From positions 124,001 through 188,000 of the forward strand of contig SUXJ01000004.1 of NCBI GenBank assembly GCA_015061005.1: a DNA stretch of 64,000 bases, written 5' to 3'. The translations under genes and the position numbers were made by a program. Positions 1-8,256 of this stretch are shown here, piece by piece. This stretch comes from Bacteroidales bacterium. Lineage in GTDB: Bacteria > Bacteroidota > Bacteroidia > Bacteroidales > Muribaculaceae. Below the pieces are notes generated by a model. That model made no database searches, was not told the origin of the DNA, and saw only the letters and a list, made by a program, of their open reading frames with translations. How positions within the stretch are numbered: position 1 is the stretch's first letter; the number at the start of each line of letters is the position of its first letter.

Positions 1-718
1 TCAGATACTTGTATTCCAAGCCGTAATATATTAAGTCATCGGGGTGGATGCCGGATGCCAACAAGTGTTCGACTTCTTCAATCATGCCGGAGTCAACTCG
101 CGCAATGAGTCTCTCGGAAATGCGTCGGCGACGCTCATTGCGGTCAATGTTGAGTCCGATAATTACGGCATCGGTCAGAGGGTGGGGTTCCGCTTGTGCC
201 GCAGCATCGGGGTGGTCGGAGTAATACGTTTGTATTTCAATTGCACGGATTGCTCGCGCTGGGGTATCGACGTCGGTGGTGTTATGAAGAGTCTTCATTT
301 GCGCAAGCATATCGGTTAGTTCCTCCAGAGATTTGCCTCGCAACTGTGAACGCAACTTCGGGTTTTCCGGCACCGGTGGTAGCCGAAGCCCGTTGAGCAA
401 TGATTCTACATATAATCCGGTTCCACCGCAGACGATAGGTCTGTTCCCTCGCATCTCAATGTCGTCAATGGCAGAAGATGCATCGCGCAAGTATTCAAAT
501 AAATTGTATTTGCTGCCGGCAGGGCAAATGTCGATGAGGTGATATGGTACGTCACCGTATTCGTCAATATCTTTGCCGGTGCCAAGGTCCATGCCGCGAT
601 AAACTTGCCGAGAGTCAGCACTGACAATCTCTCCGTTGCCAAGTGCTCGGGCAAGTTCCACTGCTCGGCGGGTTTTCCCACAGGCGGTAGGTCCGATGAC
701 GAAAATTTTATTTGCCAA
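1..718 (-). CDS. miaA: tRNA dimethylallyltransferase, 3' end cut by window edge
   Basis: MiaA transfers a dimethylallyl group to N6 of A37 in tRNAs that read codons starting with U. Read from the minus strand, the protein begins (M)ANKIFVIGPTACGKT, a P-loop of the family form GPTASGKT with Cys for Ser. It continues with SADSRQVYRGMDLGTGKD (substrate loop with the catalytic Asp) and GGTGLYVE. About 239 codons are visible and the reading frame is still open at base 1, so the C-terminal part lies outside. There is no in-frame ATG at the 5' end. TTG at 718 is the best start and overlaps the last 11 bases of the upstream peptidase gene, so translation is probably coupled. Identity is clear from the motifs; the start codon is inference. 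Confidence 0.93.
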   Translation of the reverse strand, partial: MANKIFVIGPTACGKTRRAVELARALGNGEIVSADSRQVYRGMDLGTGKDIDEYGDVPYHLIDICPAGSKYNLFEYLRDASSAIDDIEMRGNRPIVCGGTGLYVESLLNGLRLPPVPENPKLRSQLRGKSLEELTDMLAQMKTLHNTTDVDTPARAIRAIEIQTYYSDHPDAAAQAEPHPLTDAVIIGLNIDRNERRRRISERLIARVDSGMIEEVEHLLASGIHPDDLIYYGLEYKYL

Positions 719-2897
719 GATTGCGGTTAAAGAAGTCAAGCATTCGAGCGTAAACTACTGCGCGAGTGTTGCAGCCGTAGATTGAATGATTCATGTTAGG
801 AAACAATAGCATTTCGGGCCATCGATTCAGGTTAATCATTTCCGCCACGTACTCAATAGAGTTGCTCATGTGAACGTTGTCGTCGGCCGTGCCTGACATG
901 AGCAGCAACGGGCATGTCAGTTTGTCAACTCGACTCAGCGGTGCGCTATTTTCGTATCCTTCGGGGTTGGCTTGCGGAGTGTCCATGTAGCGTTCGGCAT
1001 AGATGGTGTCATAAAATCGCCAAGACGTTACGGCTGCCACGGCTACGGCAGCTGCGTATGAAGCGCCGCTCGATGCCGCCATCAAAGTTTCATATCCGCC
1101 AAAGCTCCATCCGAATATTCCAACTCTTTGAGCATCGACGTATGGTAGCCCTTGAAGATATTCCAGAAAAGCCACTTGATCCTTTGTTTCATAATAGCCG
1201 AGATTTTTGTAGACGCATTGTTCGAAGTCACGTCCGCGTGCGCCGGTTCCGCGGCCGTCGGTGCATGCCACGATGTAGCCTTGTTCGGCAAAATATTGCA
1301 TCCAATCAATGCTCCAGCGATTTGTGACTTCTTGTGACCCCGGACCGCTATACTGATATATTACAACGGGATAGCGTTTTGATTCGTCGAAATCACGGGG
1401 TTTTACAATCCAGCAGTTCAAATCGTTGCCGGCGGTATTAAACGTAAAGAACTCTTTTTTTGCTGCGTTGGCAAACTTGGCGTTCGTTGCGGCATTATCT
1501 TCGAGGATGCGCACTGAGGCGTCTTTTGCTGATGCCATCAGGGTATAGACCGGAGCGGTTTGTGCCGAAGAATAGTTCATCACGTAGTGGGCTCCGTTAG
1601 GAGAAAATGAAGCAGATGCCCAACCCTCGGAGGGACTGATGTCGGTCGTTTTTTTCTTTTTCGGATTTACTTTTGTAATAACTCGGTTGATGGCTCCGTT
1701 TTTTGCACTTTGATAGTAATAAGTGCCATCGGCGAGCGTGCAGTAGTAGGCAGTTACATCAAATTCGCCTTCGGTGAGAGCACCAAGGCTGTTGCCGTTG
1801 TAGTCCATGCGGTAGAGGTGACTCCAACCGGTTCTATCGCTAAAGATGACCATGCCGTTGGTTTCATATGCAACAGATTGATACACCTCGGGGCGAATCC
1901 AAGTGTTGCTTTTTTCTTGGTGTATTTGTTTTACTACTGTGCTGCGAGGGTTAACGGCATAGAAGTCCAAACGGTTTTGTTCTCGATTCAGAGTAAGGAC
2001 GATGAGCTTCTCAGCCGATGGGGAAAAATGTATACGTGGGATATACTCAATGTCGTCTGCCGGAAATGCAATATCTTTGGTCTTACGCGTGTCAACATCA
2101 TAGCTATGGAGAGTCACTTGCGAGTTCGGCTCTCCGGCAACGGGATATTTATACGTGAAGTTGCCGGGATATAGGGCATATTGAGTCTGAGGGTCACAGG
2201 CCCCTTCATACATGGCAAAGCTGAATGCCGGAACTTTGCTTTCGTCATATTTCAGGTAGCAAAGCATGGAATTGTCAGGAGCCCATTCCATGGAACGTGA
2301 TGTTGAGAATTCTTCTTCGTAGGTCCAGTCTGGCACACCGTTAATGATTTCATTGACTTTACCGTCGGTGGTTACTGCGACTTCCGTGCCATAGTCAAGT
2401 TTATGGATGTATATGTTATTGTCTTCAGCCATAAATGCCACCATGCGACTATTGGGGCTGATTACCGGTGATTGCTGCATGGGGTGGGCGGTTGACAGCG
2501 GCTTGAGGGTGTTGCGCTTAATGTCGAAGATGAAGTATTCAGCGCGGAAGGTGCGTCGATAAATTTGCTCTGACTTTTCGAAGACGAGGATTTTTGTCCC
2601 GTCGGTACTTACTGTGAAAGATTTGATGCTTTCAAGTTTTCGTTCGCCGCGTGTAGATGTTACGTCAAGCAGAGTTCCGACATGTTTCCCTGAAGCTACA
2701 TCATACTGTTCGATTTTTTTGCCGTCTGCACTAAGGGTGACATAGGTTGTGCCATCGGGCATAAAGTTCAGCGATGCAGACGCGGCATAGTTGTTGGGAT
2801 AGACATATTGCGACAGTTCGCTGATGTTAACTTGAGTTGTTGCGCCAGCGGATATCGCGCTGAAGAGTAGCGCGGCAAAAATAGCTAATATTTTCAT
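708..2897 (-). CDS. S9B dipeptidyl peptidase IV
   Basis: Secreted or periplasmic serine exopeptidase that removes Xaa-Pro or Xaa-Ala dipeptides, in a group that feeds on peptides. It has a signal peptide (residues 1-19), an N-terminal beta-propeller (about 40-480) with the DPP-IV glutamate motif DWTYEEE at 190-196 that binds the substrate amino terminus, and a C-terminal alpha/beta hydrolase domain. The predicted catalytic triad is Ser598 in GWSFGGY, Asp672 in GTADDNVH and His704 in NMNHSIYG. At 729 residues it has normal length. It lies 8 bases downstream of the coiled-coil gene and overlaps miaA, forming a three-gene operon. Substrate specificity is inferred from the family. Confidence 0.93.
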   Translation of the reverse strand: MKILAIFAALLFSAISAGATTQVNISELSQYVYPNNYAASASLNFMPDGTTYVTLSADGKKIEQYDVASGKHVGTLLDVTSTRGERKLESIKSFTVSTDGTKILVFEKSEQIYRRTFRAEYFIFDIKRNTLKPLSTAHPMQQSPVISPNSRMVAFMAEDNNIYIHKLDYGTEVAVTTDGKVNEIINGVPDWTYEEEFSTSRSMEWAPDNSMLCYLKYDESKVPAFSFAMYEGACDPQTQYALYPGNFTYKYPVAGEPNSQVTLHSYDVDTRKTKDIAFPADDIEYIPRIHFSPSAEKLIVLTLNREQNRLDFYAVNPRSTVVKQIHQEKSNTWIRPEVYQSVAYETNGMVIFSDRTGWSHLYRMDYNGNSLGALTEGEFDVTAYYCTLADGTYYYQSAKNGAINRVITKVNPKKKKTTDISPSEGWASASFSPNGAHYVMNYSSAQTAPVYTLMASAKDASVRILEDNAATNAKFANAAKKEFFTFNTAGNDLNCWIVKPRDFDESKRYPVVIYQYSGPGSQEVTNRWSIDWMQYFAEQGYIVACTDGRGTGARGRDFEQCVYKNLGYYETKDQVAFLEYLQGLPYVDAQRVGIFGWSFGGYETLMAASSGASYAAAVAVAAVTSWRFYDTIYAERYMDTPQANPEGYENSAPLSRVDKLTCPLLLMSGTADDNVHMSNSIEYVAEMINLNRWPEMLLFPNMNHSIYGCNTRAVVYARMLDFFNRNLGK

Positions 2898-2905
2898 ATA
2901 ACAAT

Positions 2906-3907
2906 TTAGTCAAAAAGAGTGAGCTGAGCATCGGAATCGGGTTCCGGTGCATGTTTTGGTGGCTGATAACCAAAATCCGGGTCTGCTACGTGGGGCACAT
3001 GGCTTGCGGGAGCTCCACCGGGAAGCAGCCAATCAATGCTGTCAATACCAACAGATGAGTCATCTTCGGGGCTATAGACTGCGACAGATTTTTTGCGTCG
3101 GCTACGTTGCTTGCGTGGCGCTTGCGTGGCGGCAACGTCTTCTCCGGCAGCCTCTCGGCGTTGGTCAAGTGCTGCCTCAAGTGCGGACGAAGATTCATAT
3201 TCCGCCACTTTTTCGGCTAAAGCGGTGATTTCCTTGTCTTTATCGGCAATCGTCTCATCTTTGCGGGTCAGCTGCTCTCGTAGTTCAGCAATCTCCTGTC
3301 GCATCTGAGCCATTTCATCGCGCATGATCTGAGAATCCTCTTCGCTGACTTCTGCCACTCTCACTTTGTTCATCATGGCAGAAATGGTCAGTTTGTGTTG
3401 CTCTACTTCACTATCGAGTTCGGATATTTTGTTCTCTAAGTCTCGATTGCGATCACTCAATGCTTTGCGTTGGCGTTGTTCGCTGAGCAAAGTTGCTCTT
3501 TGTTCATCGCGTTTTGCATTTAAGTCCTTTCGTTCAGCACGGAGTTCATCGAGCTCTTGCTGCATTTTTTTTCTGTCGCCGGTTAACTCATTGAGAGCTT
3601 TCTTGCGTAGGGTCTCTCCATAGTTCACCAATGGCTGTCCGAGGATTGATGACAAATAACGGCGTTGGGCATCGCGGTCCAAACACTGACTGGCCACCGG
3701 AGGCAGCTGGGCATTTATCACCCCGAGAATTGCGTCAAGCAATTCCTCCGGCAATTCCTCCGATTCGGCGATTGCCTCTTCCGATGCGTCAGTTGCGGCG
3801 AGTTGCTGTGTGTTTTGTCCATGGGTTCGTTCGAAGTCGTCGAATTCGTCTGTTTCATCGGACGCGTCCGAACCAAATATTTTACGAAAGAAATTAGATA
3901 CTGCCAT
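2906..3907 (-). CDS. conserved coiled-coil protein of unknown function
   Basis: I do not recognise a named family. The 333-residue protein has no signal peptide or membrane helix. It has an acidic N-terminus (residues 15-60), a short helical globular part (60-105), a long charged heptad region (about 105-245) that should form a coiled coil, a very basic stretch (RKQRSRRKK near 270) and a Pro/Asp-rich tail. The layout suggests a cytoplasmic scaffold or a nucleic-acid-linked structural protein. It is first in the operon with the peptidase and miaA. Its promoter faces away from the HU gene. Confidence 0.75.
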   Translation of the reverse strand: MAVSNFFRKIFGSDASDETDEFDDFERTHGQNTQQLAATDASEEAIAESEELPEELLDAILGVINAQLPPVASQCLDRDAQRRYLSSILGQPLVNYGETLRKKALNELTGDRKKMQQELDELRAERKDLNAKRDEQRATLLSEQRQRKALSDRNRDLENKISELDSEVEQHKLTISAMMNKVRVAEVSEEDSQIMRDEMAQMRQEIAELREQLTRKDETIADKDKEITALAEKVAEYESSSALEAALDQRREAAGEDVAATQAPRKQRSRRKKSVAVYSPEDDSSVGIDSIDWLLPGGAPASHVPHVADPDFGYQPPKHAPEPDSDAQLTLFD

Positions 3908-3935
3908 TTGATGTTTTAGTATATGATAATAAGTG

Positions 3936-3967
3936 CAAAAGTACTAATTTCGCGTGAAATGACCAAA
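3936..3967 (-). promoter_or_regulatory. Bacteroidetes promoter for the coiled-coil/DPP-IV/miaA operon
   Basis: The minus strand reads TTTGG (3967-3963), 19 bases, then TACTTTTG (3943-3936). This fits the -33/-7 consensus TTTG/TAnnTTTG. Transcription should begin near 3930, about 20 bases before the ATG at 3907. Confidence 0.75.
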
Positions 3968-4123
3968 AAAACATCGTTTTTGAAAAAAAAATGGCTCAAC
4001 GTGGTGATTATGTGGAAAAAAAATCGGATATTTGCAGTCGCAATTGTGCGATTTTTATTCGCCGTAATTGCGTAAGTGCGTAATAATAAACATTATAAAT
4101 AAAATTAAGACTTTTTCACACCA

Positions 4124-4399
4124 ATGACTAAAGCAGACATCGTTAGCGAAATTGCTAAGACCACCGGCATTGACCGTGCGAACGTTCTTGAAACTGTTGA
4201 GAAGTTCATGGAAGTTGTTAAAGACTCTCTGATCAACGGCGAAAACGTTTATCTCCGTGGCTTCGGCAGCTTCATCGTTAAAACACGTTCTGAAAAGACC
4301 GCTCGCAACATTTCCAAGAACACTACTATTATCATCCCCGAACACAAAATCCCCGCGTTCAAGCCCGCTAAGTCGTTCGTGGAAGAGGTTAAGAAGTAA
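4124..4399 (+). CDS. HU/IHF-family DNA-binding protein
   Basis: Small nucleoid protein that bends DNA and acts as a dimer. The 91-residue length and pattern fit HU: an N-terminal helix pair (MTKADIVSEIAKTTGI), the central GFGSFIVKTR strand, a beta-arm region with ARNISKNTTIIIPEH, and a C-terminal AFKPAKSFVEEV. The arm carries Ile-Ile-Ile-Pro at the site where the family intercalates a Pro. It stands first in a plus-strand group with the 29-residue basic protein and RNase G. A -7-like GATATTTG lies near 4027-4034, but I would not rely on it. Confidence 0.94.
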   Translation: MTKADIVSEIAKTTGIDRANVLETVEKFMEVVKDSLINGENVYLRGFGSFIVKTRSEKTARNISKNTTIIIPEHKIPAFKPAKSFVEEVKK

Positions 4400-4455
4400 T
4401 CTTGTTCTCACATCGTAATATCATTATTTATCATTAACCCATAAAGATTATCATC

Positions 4456-4545
4456 ATGCCCAGCGGAAAAAAACGCAAAGGCCACAAGATGGCTACTCAC
4501 AAGCGCAAAAAGCGTCTGCGCAAGAATCGTCACAAGAAGAAATAA
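4456..4545 (+). CDS. AURKAIP1/COX24-domain small basic protein (29 aa)
   Basis: Encodes 29 residues, 17 of them Lys, Arg or His, starting MPSGKKRKGHKMATHKRKKR and ending RHKKK. This matches the very short AURKAIP1/COX24-domain proteins annotated across Bacteroidetes, which are related to the C-terminal motif of mitochondrial small-subunit protein mS38. A role as a ribosome-associated peptide is inferred from that relation. Start ATG 4456, stop TAA 4543-4545. It sits 56 bases after HU. It is too short for most gene finders. Confidence 0.85.
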   Translation: MPSGKKRKGHKMATHKRKKRLRKNRHKKK

Positions 4546-4572
4546 TTGTTCTTCTTTGTAAACGACATAGAA

Positions 4573-4631
4573 AAACTTTTGGGTCGGGGATAGTTTTTTA
4601 CATCCTTCAGCCCAAAAGTTTATCTTTTTTG
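4573..4631 (+). terminator. hairpin terminator downstream of the small basic protein gene
   Basis: Inverted repeat AAACTTTTGGG (4573-4583) and CCCAAAAGTTT (4611-4621) with a 27-base loop that holds a nested GGAT/ATCC, followed by ATCTTTTTT. It lies 50 bases before rng, so it may attenuate read-through into rng rather than stop all transcripts. Confidence 0.7.
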
Positions 4632-4681
4632 CAAACCATTTGTAATTAACCCGATTACCAACCCACAAATCCAACCGCCAA

Positions 4682-6337
4682 ATGAGAAGCGAACTCATCG
4701 TTGACGTTTCCGCTACCGAAGTGGCTATCGCTTTGGTTGAAGATTCGCGGCTCGTTTCGCTCCAAAAGGAGTCACGATCCGTGAGTTATTCCGTGGGCGA
4801 CATTTATCTGGCCAAGGTAAAGAAGCTTATGCCGGGATTGAATGCCGCTTTTGTGAATGTGGGATATGAGAAAGACGCCTTTCTTCATTATTTGGATTTG
4901 GGTCCCAACTTTGCATCTTATCTTGACGCAGTAAATCAGGCGCTTGATAAGAAAAAAAAGCTGCCGGAGATTACCAAGGCCAAGTCATTGCCTGAAATAG
5001 ATAAGCATGGCTCCATAGGCGATTTGCTTGCCCCCGGACAACAACTATTGGTTCAAATCGTCAAGGAACCTATTTCATCAAAAGGCCCGCGATTGACCAC
5101 TCAAATTTCCTATACCGGACGAAACATGGTGCTGATTCCGTTCGGCAATAAAATCTCAGTATCGACCAAAATCACTTCGGCTGCCGAAAAACAGCGTCTG
5201 AGCAAGGTCATAGAAGCCATTAAGCCTGAGAACTTCAGCGTGATTATTCGTACTTCGGCCGAGGGAAAGAAAGTGGCCGAACTCAATCACGAACTGCGTG
5301 AGTTGACAGGTAGATGGGAAGATACTCTGGCAAAGGCGCGCAAAAGCGATGCACCGGCTCCCGTCTATGAGGAAGCCGGAAGAGCCGTCGGAGTGCTGCG
5401 CGATATATTTAAGCCCGACACTTTTGAGGCTATACACGTAAACGATGCCGACACGCACCGCCAAATTCTCAGCTACGTTAACCTGATTGCTCCCGAAAAA
5501 GCGGATATAGTAAAGCTTTATGACAAGCCTGAACCGATTTTCGACAGCTTCGGCATTACCCGACAAATAAAAACATCGTTCGGAAAGACCGTTAGTTTTC
5601 GCTCGGGAGCTTACATCATTATTGAACACACCGAAGCCCTCCATGTTATTGACGTAAATTCCGGAAATCGAGCTAGAGCCACAGCCGATCAAGAGAGTAA
5701 CGCTTTGGAAGTAAACCTTCGGGCAGCCGATGAAATTGCCCGACAGCTCCGACTACGCGATATGGGTGGAATCATCGTGGTGGATTTCATTGACATGACT
5801 CAGGCAGAGCATCGCCAAAAGTTATATGAACACATGCGCGAGATCATGGCGTTAGATCGCGCTCGCCACAACATCTTGCCCTTGAGCAAGTTTGGCTTGA
5901 TGCAAATTACCCGACAGAGAGTGCGTCCCGACTTGGAAATTGAAACCTCGGAACAATGCCCGAGTTGTGCAGGAAAAGGAACCGTGCCATCGTCACTGTT
6001 ATTCACCGATACTCTTCGTTCAAAACTTGACTACTGCATCAACGACTTGGGCAAAACAAATTTTATAATGTATGTGCACCCCTATGTAGAGGCATATATT
6101 AAAAAAGGACTGTTCAATTCGCTATATCGCACATGGCGTAAAGAATTCGGCAACAAATTTAAAATAATGGCTGATCAATCATTGGCATACTTGCAATATC
6201 GTGTTGTCGGTTCAGATAAGCAAGAAATCGATTTACGAGAAGAAAAAGACATAAGCTCATCGGCCACTAAAACCAAACGCAAAGTTAAGACTCGGTCATC
6301 TGACGGCGATTCTCAAACTCCCGCATCAGAGTCCTAA
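4682..6337 (+). CDS. rng: ribonuclease G/E family endoribonuclease
   Basis: Single-strand-specific endoribonuclease for rRNA maturation and mRNA decay. Visible are an N-terminal S1-like part (about 36-140, including VGDIYLAKVKKLMPGLNAAFV), the DNase-I-like catalytic part with metal-binding Asp324 in HVIDVNSG and Asp368 in VVDFIDM, and the Zn-link pair Cys426/Cys429 in CPSC that joins the dimer. The 551-residue length fits RNase G with a short Lys/Ser-rich tail; there is no long RNase E scaffold tail. The ATG at 4682 gives the standard N-terminus MRSELIVDVS. A strong terminator follows. Confidence 0.95.
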   Translation: MRSELIVDVSATEVAIALVEDSRLVSLQKESRSVSYSVGDIYLAKVKKLMPGLNAAFVNVGYEKDAFLHYLDLGPNFASYLDAVNQALDKKKKLPEITKAKSLPEIDKHGSIGDLLAPGQQLLVQIVKEPISSKGPRLTTQISYTGRNMVLIPFGNKISVSTKITSAAEKQRLSKVIEAIKPENFSVIIRTSAEGKKVAELNHELRELTGRWEDTLAKARKSDAPAPVYEEAGRAVGVLRDIFKPDTFEAIHVNDADTHRQILSYVNLIAPEKADIVKLYDKPEPIFDSFGITRQIKTSFGKTVSFRSGAYIIIEHTEALHVIDVNSGNRARATADQESNALEVNLRAADEIARQLRLRDMGGIIVVDFIDMTQAEHRQKLYEHMREIMALDRARHNILPLSKFGLMQITRQRVRPDLEIETSEQCPSCAGKGTVPSSLLFTDTLRSKLDYCINDLGKTNFIMYVHPYVEAYIKKGLFNSLYRTWRKEFGNKFKIMADQSLAYLQYRVVGSDKQEIDLREEKDISSSATKTKRKVKTRSSDGDSQTPASES

Positions 6338-6343
6338 AATCAC

Positions 6344-6387
6344 AAGAACAACGCTCAAGGCAAACATAGCCTTGAGCGTTGTTCTTT
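6344..6387 (+). terminator. intrinsic terminator of rng
   Basis: Perfect 17-base inverted repeat: AAGAACAACGCTCAAGG (6344-6360), a 9-base loop, then CCTTGAGCGTTGTTCTT (6370-6386). It begins 6 bases after the rng stop codon. It marks the left edge of the accessory island. Confidence 0.88.
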
Positions 6388-6415
6388 AGGTGGTGGCATT
6401 CGAAGTATACGATAC

Positions 6416-6823
6416 TCACAAAATGGCACGTACATTAAACTTATAGCGCATAGAGGCTTGACACACTTGTACTCTCAGACTGCCATCATGTACGACAAAT
6501 TCATCTCGATCATATCCGCCGCAGATCGGTACATAGATTGAATTCCCATTAGATACAGTGACTCTAAATCCTTGCATCGGATATATAGTTTCGAGGTGCT
6601 AATCGCACTTATCGCGTAACTCACGTAACTCATTCGGTGTGGGCATACGCCAATTATCACCCATATTCATCGCTGCAATATCACGCTCGCTTCCAACTAT
6701 ATTGTCTACTTCAAACTTTGATGCAAATATCTCCCAAGGCTCGAGTTCCCCTAATGGTTTCCCCAACTGAAATAGTTGCCACAATCTGAAGTCTGTACGC
6801 CTCCGATATTCATATTCGCCCAC
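6416..6823 (-). pseudogene. broken FISUMP-like (Fibrobacter paralogous domain) gene fragment
   Basis: Reading the minus strand from 6823, the frame gives GEYEYRRRTDF, then AAMNMGDNWRMPTPNELRELRDKCD and a TAG at 6601-6599. The same frame then continues for 60 more codons (HLETIYPMQGFRVTVSNGNS, IYVPICGGYDRDEF) to a TGA at 6418-6416. The order NWRMPT, EL..KC, GNSI.(VL)P..GGY is that of FISUMP/DUF1566-type surface domains, so the two pieces are one domain split by a nonsense codon. The upstream part of such a protein (signal peptide, YFAWGE motif) is missing. It is either a relic or a 74-residue truncated product; I favour a relic. Confidence 0.65.
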
Positions 6824-6950
6824 TTAACACTGAGCCCAAGTCGACGGCCTTTTGTGTCCAACTATTTATTGAGACAAACATCAAAATGCTTGAAAGTAAA
6901 CATTTCGAATTATCATAATGCTTAATTATAATATAGGTACAAATGTTGTG

Positions 6951-6994
6951 AAAAAACAAGAGGCTGCATCATTTGTCCATGACACAGCCTCTTG
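6951..6994 (-). terminator. intrinsic terminator of the 15-gene signalling operon
   Basis: On the minus strand CAAGAGGCTG (6994-6985), an 18-base loop, CAGCCTCTTG (6966-6957) and a run of six T (6956-6951). It follows the last gene of the operon by 12 bases. No comparable hairpin with a T-run occurs in the operon between here and 26.4 kb. Confidence 0.85.
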
Positions 6995-7005
6995 ATAACA
7001 TACAG

Positions 7006-8256
7006 TTATAAAACTTCGATCAAGTATGCAGACTTATCGCTCTGTCGATATAGCATGTAAACTCCCGGGATCACGGTATATGTCATAGTGAGATTTCCAT
7101 AAGGACTCTTACTTCTATCCGGCGATAGAGAACGATTCAAAATATCTATCAATGAGAATGAAAATTTGTTGAAATTTGAATCCTTCTTATCAGCGATTCT
7201 AGTGATTGGGAGAAATTGTACCATTTGATTTGACTGAGAGTTTTGCATCAGCACCTTAACAACTCCATCGTTCGCTGTTACTTGCATCGGCTTAACCTCT
7301 TTATCAAACACAAATGTGCCATTATTATCCTTCACTGCTTTATACACTTCAGAATCAAGTTTTTGCTCTTGGACAAAAATAACCGAGTCATTGTCAATTT
7401 TAATATCGGTAAGCATTTTAAACTGACTGTTTTTCATTCTGCTCCATTCTTTTACTTGTGAGAATGGAATTTCACGGTGATTCTGTGCAGCAATTTCCGA
7501 GATTACATAATATGGCTCTTGCTCGCCATTCGGCTTATATACGATAGACTCAATGATTCCGGTGTATTTCCCATCATCAGTGCTTAATACATCAAGATAC
7601 TCGATCTGTTCATTAAGAGGCTGAGAGCTGAACAGAGGCAATTTACTTGTCTTTACAATATCATCAAATGGGATTCGCTCGATAATATTGTCTTCTGTCA
7701 GAATGCCAACCGTTTCATAATCCTCAGCCACGATTTGTCCTTTGTAAGTCACAGATTTGGTTTCTATAACATCAATAACTCCGGAGATGTCCAGTGGGTT
7801 ACGCGGGCTATAGGTAAATGACACAACAGTTGAGTCTTCAGTTGTCTTAGTATAGGGTGTCAGATTAACATAACGAATCTTGTCGGGCCAACGCTCCAAC
7901 ACAATTACATAGTCTTCATATGATTTATCACGAAACTTCACGCCGTGCATCATCACAAATTTTTCACCGTTCATATTGGTTTTAACGAACTCGGGGCGCG
8001 ATGCGAGCCAGGACTGCCATGCTTCAGTCAAGTCTTTGACCCGCTTCTCGTAAATCGTAGTGTTTATCTGGGAAAAAGGTACTGTCATTTCCGCAGAATC
8101 TACTACGAAATTAAATGTGCCCTTTTCGAAGTTCTTTTCCGACGTTGAACCCATCAAAATGGTGCCATCAACGAGCATTACCGTTTCAGGCGAACTTGCA
8201 TTAGCCCCTAAAAAAGAGGCTAAGCAAGTTGCTAATAAGATTGATATTTTTTTCAT
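7006..8256 (-). CDS. secreted protein with three PFxxI-type repeats, signalling operon gene 15
   Basis: Function unknown. 416 residues with a signal peptide (1-20, cut after GANA). The chain contains at least three beta-rich modules that each end in a similar motif: VPFSQINTTI (near 60), IPFDDIVKTSK (near 220) and IPFSQVKEWSR (near 280). They recall the short Bacteroidetes module in which an extracytoplasmic GxI strand pair ends in such a turn. The start codon overlaps the stop of the FHA-protease gene (TAATG), so the two are translationally coupled and probably stoichiometric. The product should be periplasmic or surface-exposed, next to the protease domain of its neighbour. The repeat assignment is by eye. 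Confidence 0.75.
   Translation of the reverse strand: MKKISILLATCLASFLGANASSPETVMLVDGTILMGSTSEKNFEKGTFNFVVDSAEMTVPFSQINTTIYEKRVKDLTEAWQSWLASRPEFVKTNMNGEKFVMMHGVKFRDKSYEDYVIVLERWPDKIRYVNLTPYTKTTEDSTVVSFTYSPRNPLDISGVIDVIETKSVTYKGQIVAEDYETVGILTEDNIIERIPFDDIVKTSKLPLFSSQPLNEQIEYLDVLSTDDGKYTGIIESIVYKPNGEQEPYYVISEIAAQNHREIPFSQVKEWSRMKNSQFKMLTDIKIDNDSVIFVQEQKLDSEVYKAVKDNNGTFVFDKEVKPMQVTANDGVVKVLMQNSQSNQMVQFLPITRIADKKDSNFNKFSFSLIDILNRSLSPDRSKSPYGNLTMTYTVIPGVYMLYRQSDKSAYLIEVL

Noticed and set aside
4055..4411. 118-codon minus-strand frame opposite HU
   Set aside because: HU is certain from its sequence; the opposite frame has no motif and ends in low-quality hydrophobic sequence.
5156..5692. 178-codon minus-strand frame inside rng
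   Set aside because: Antisense to the RNase G catalytic region; no motif and no promoter.
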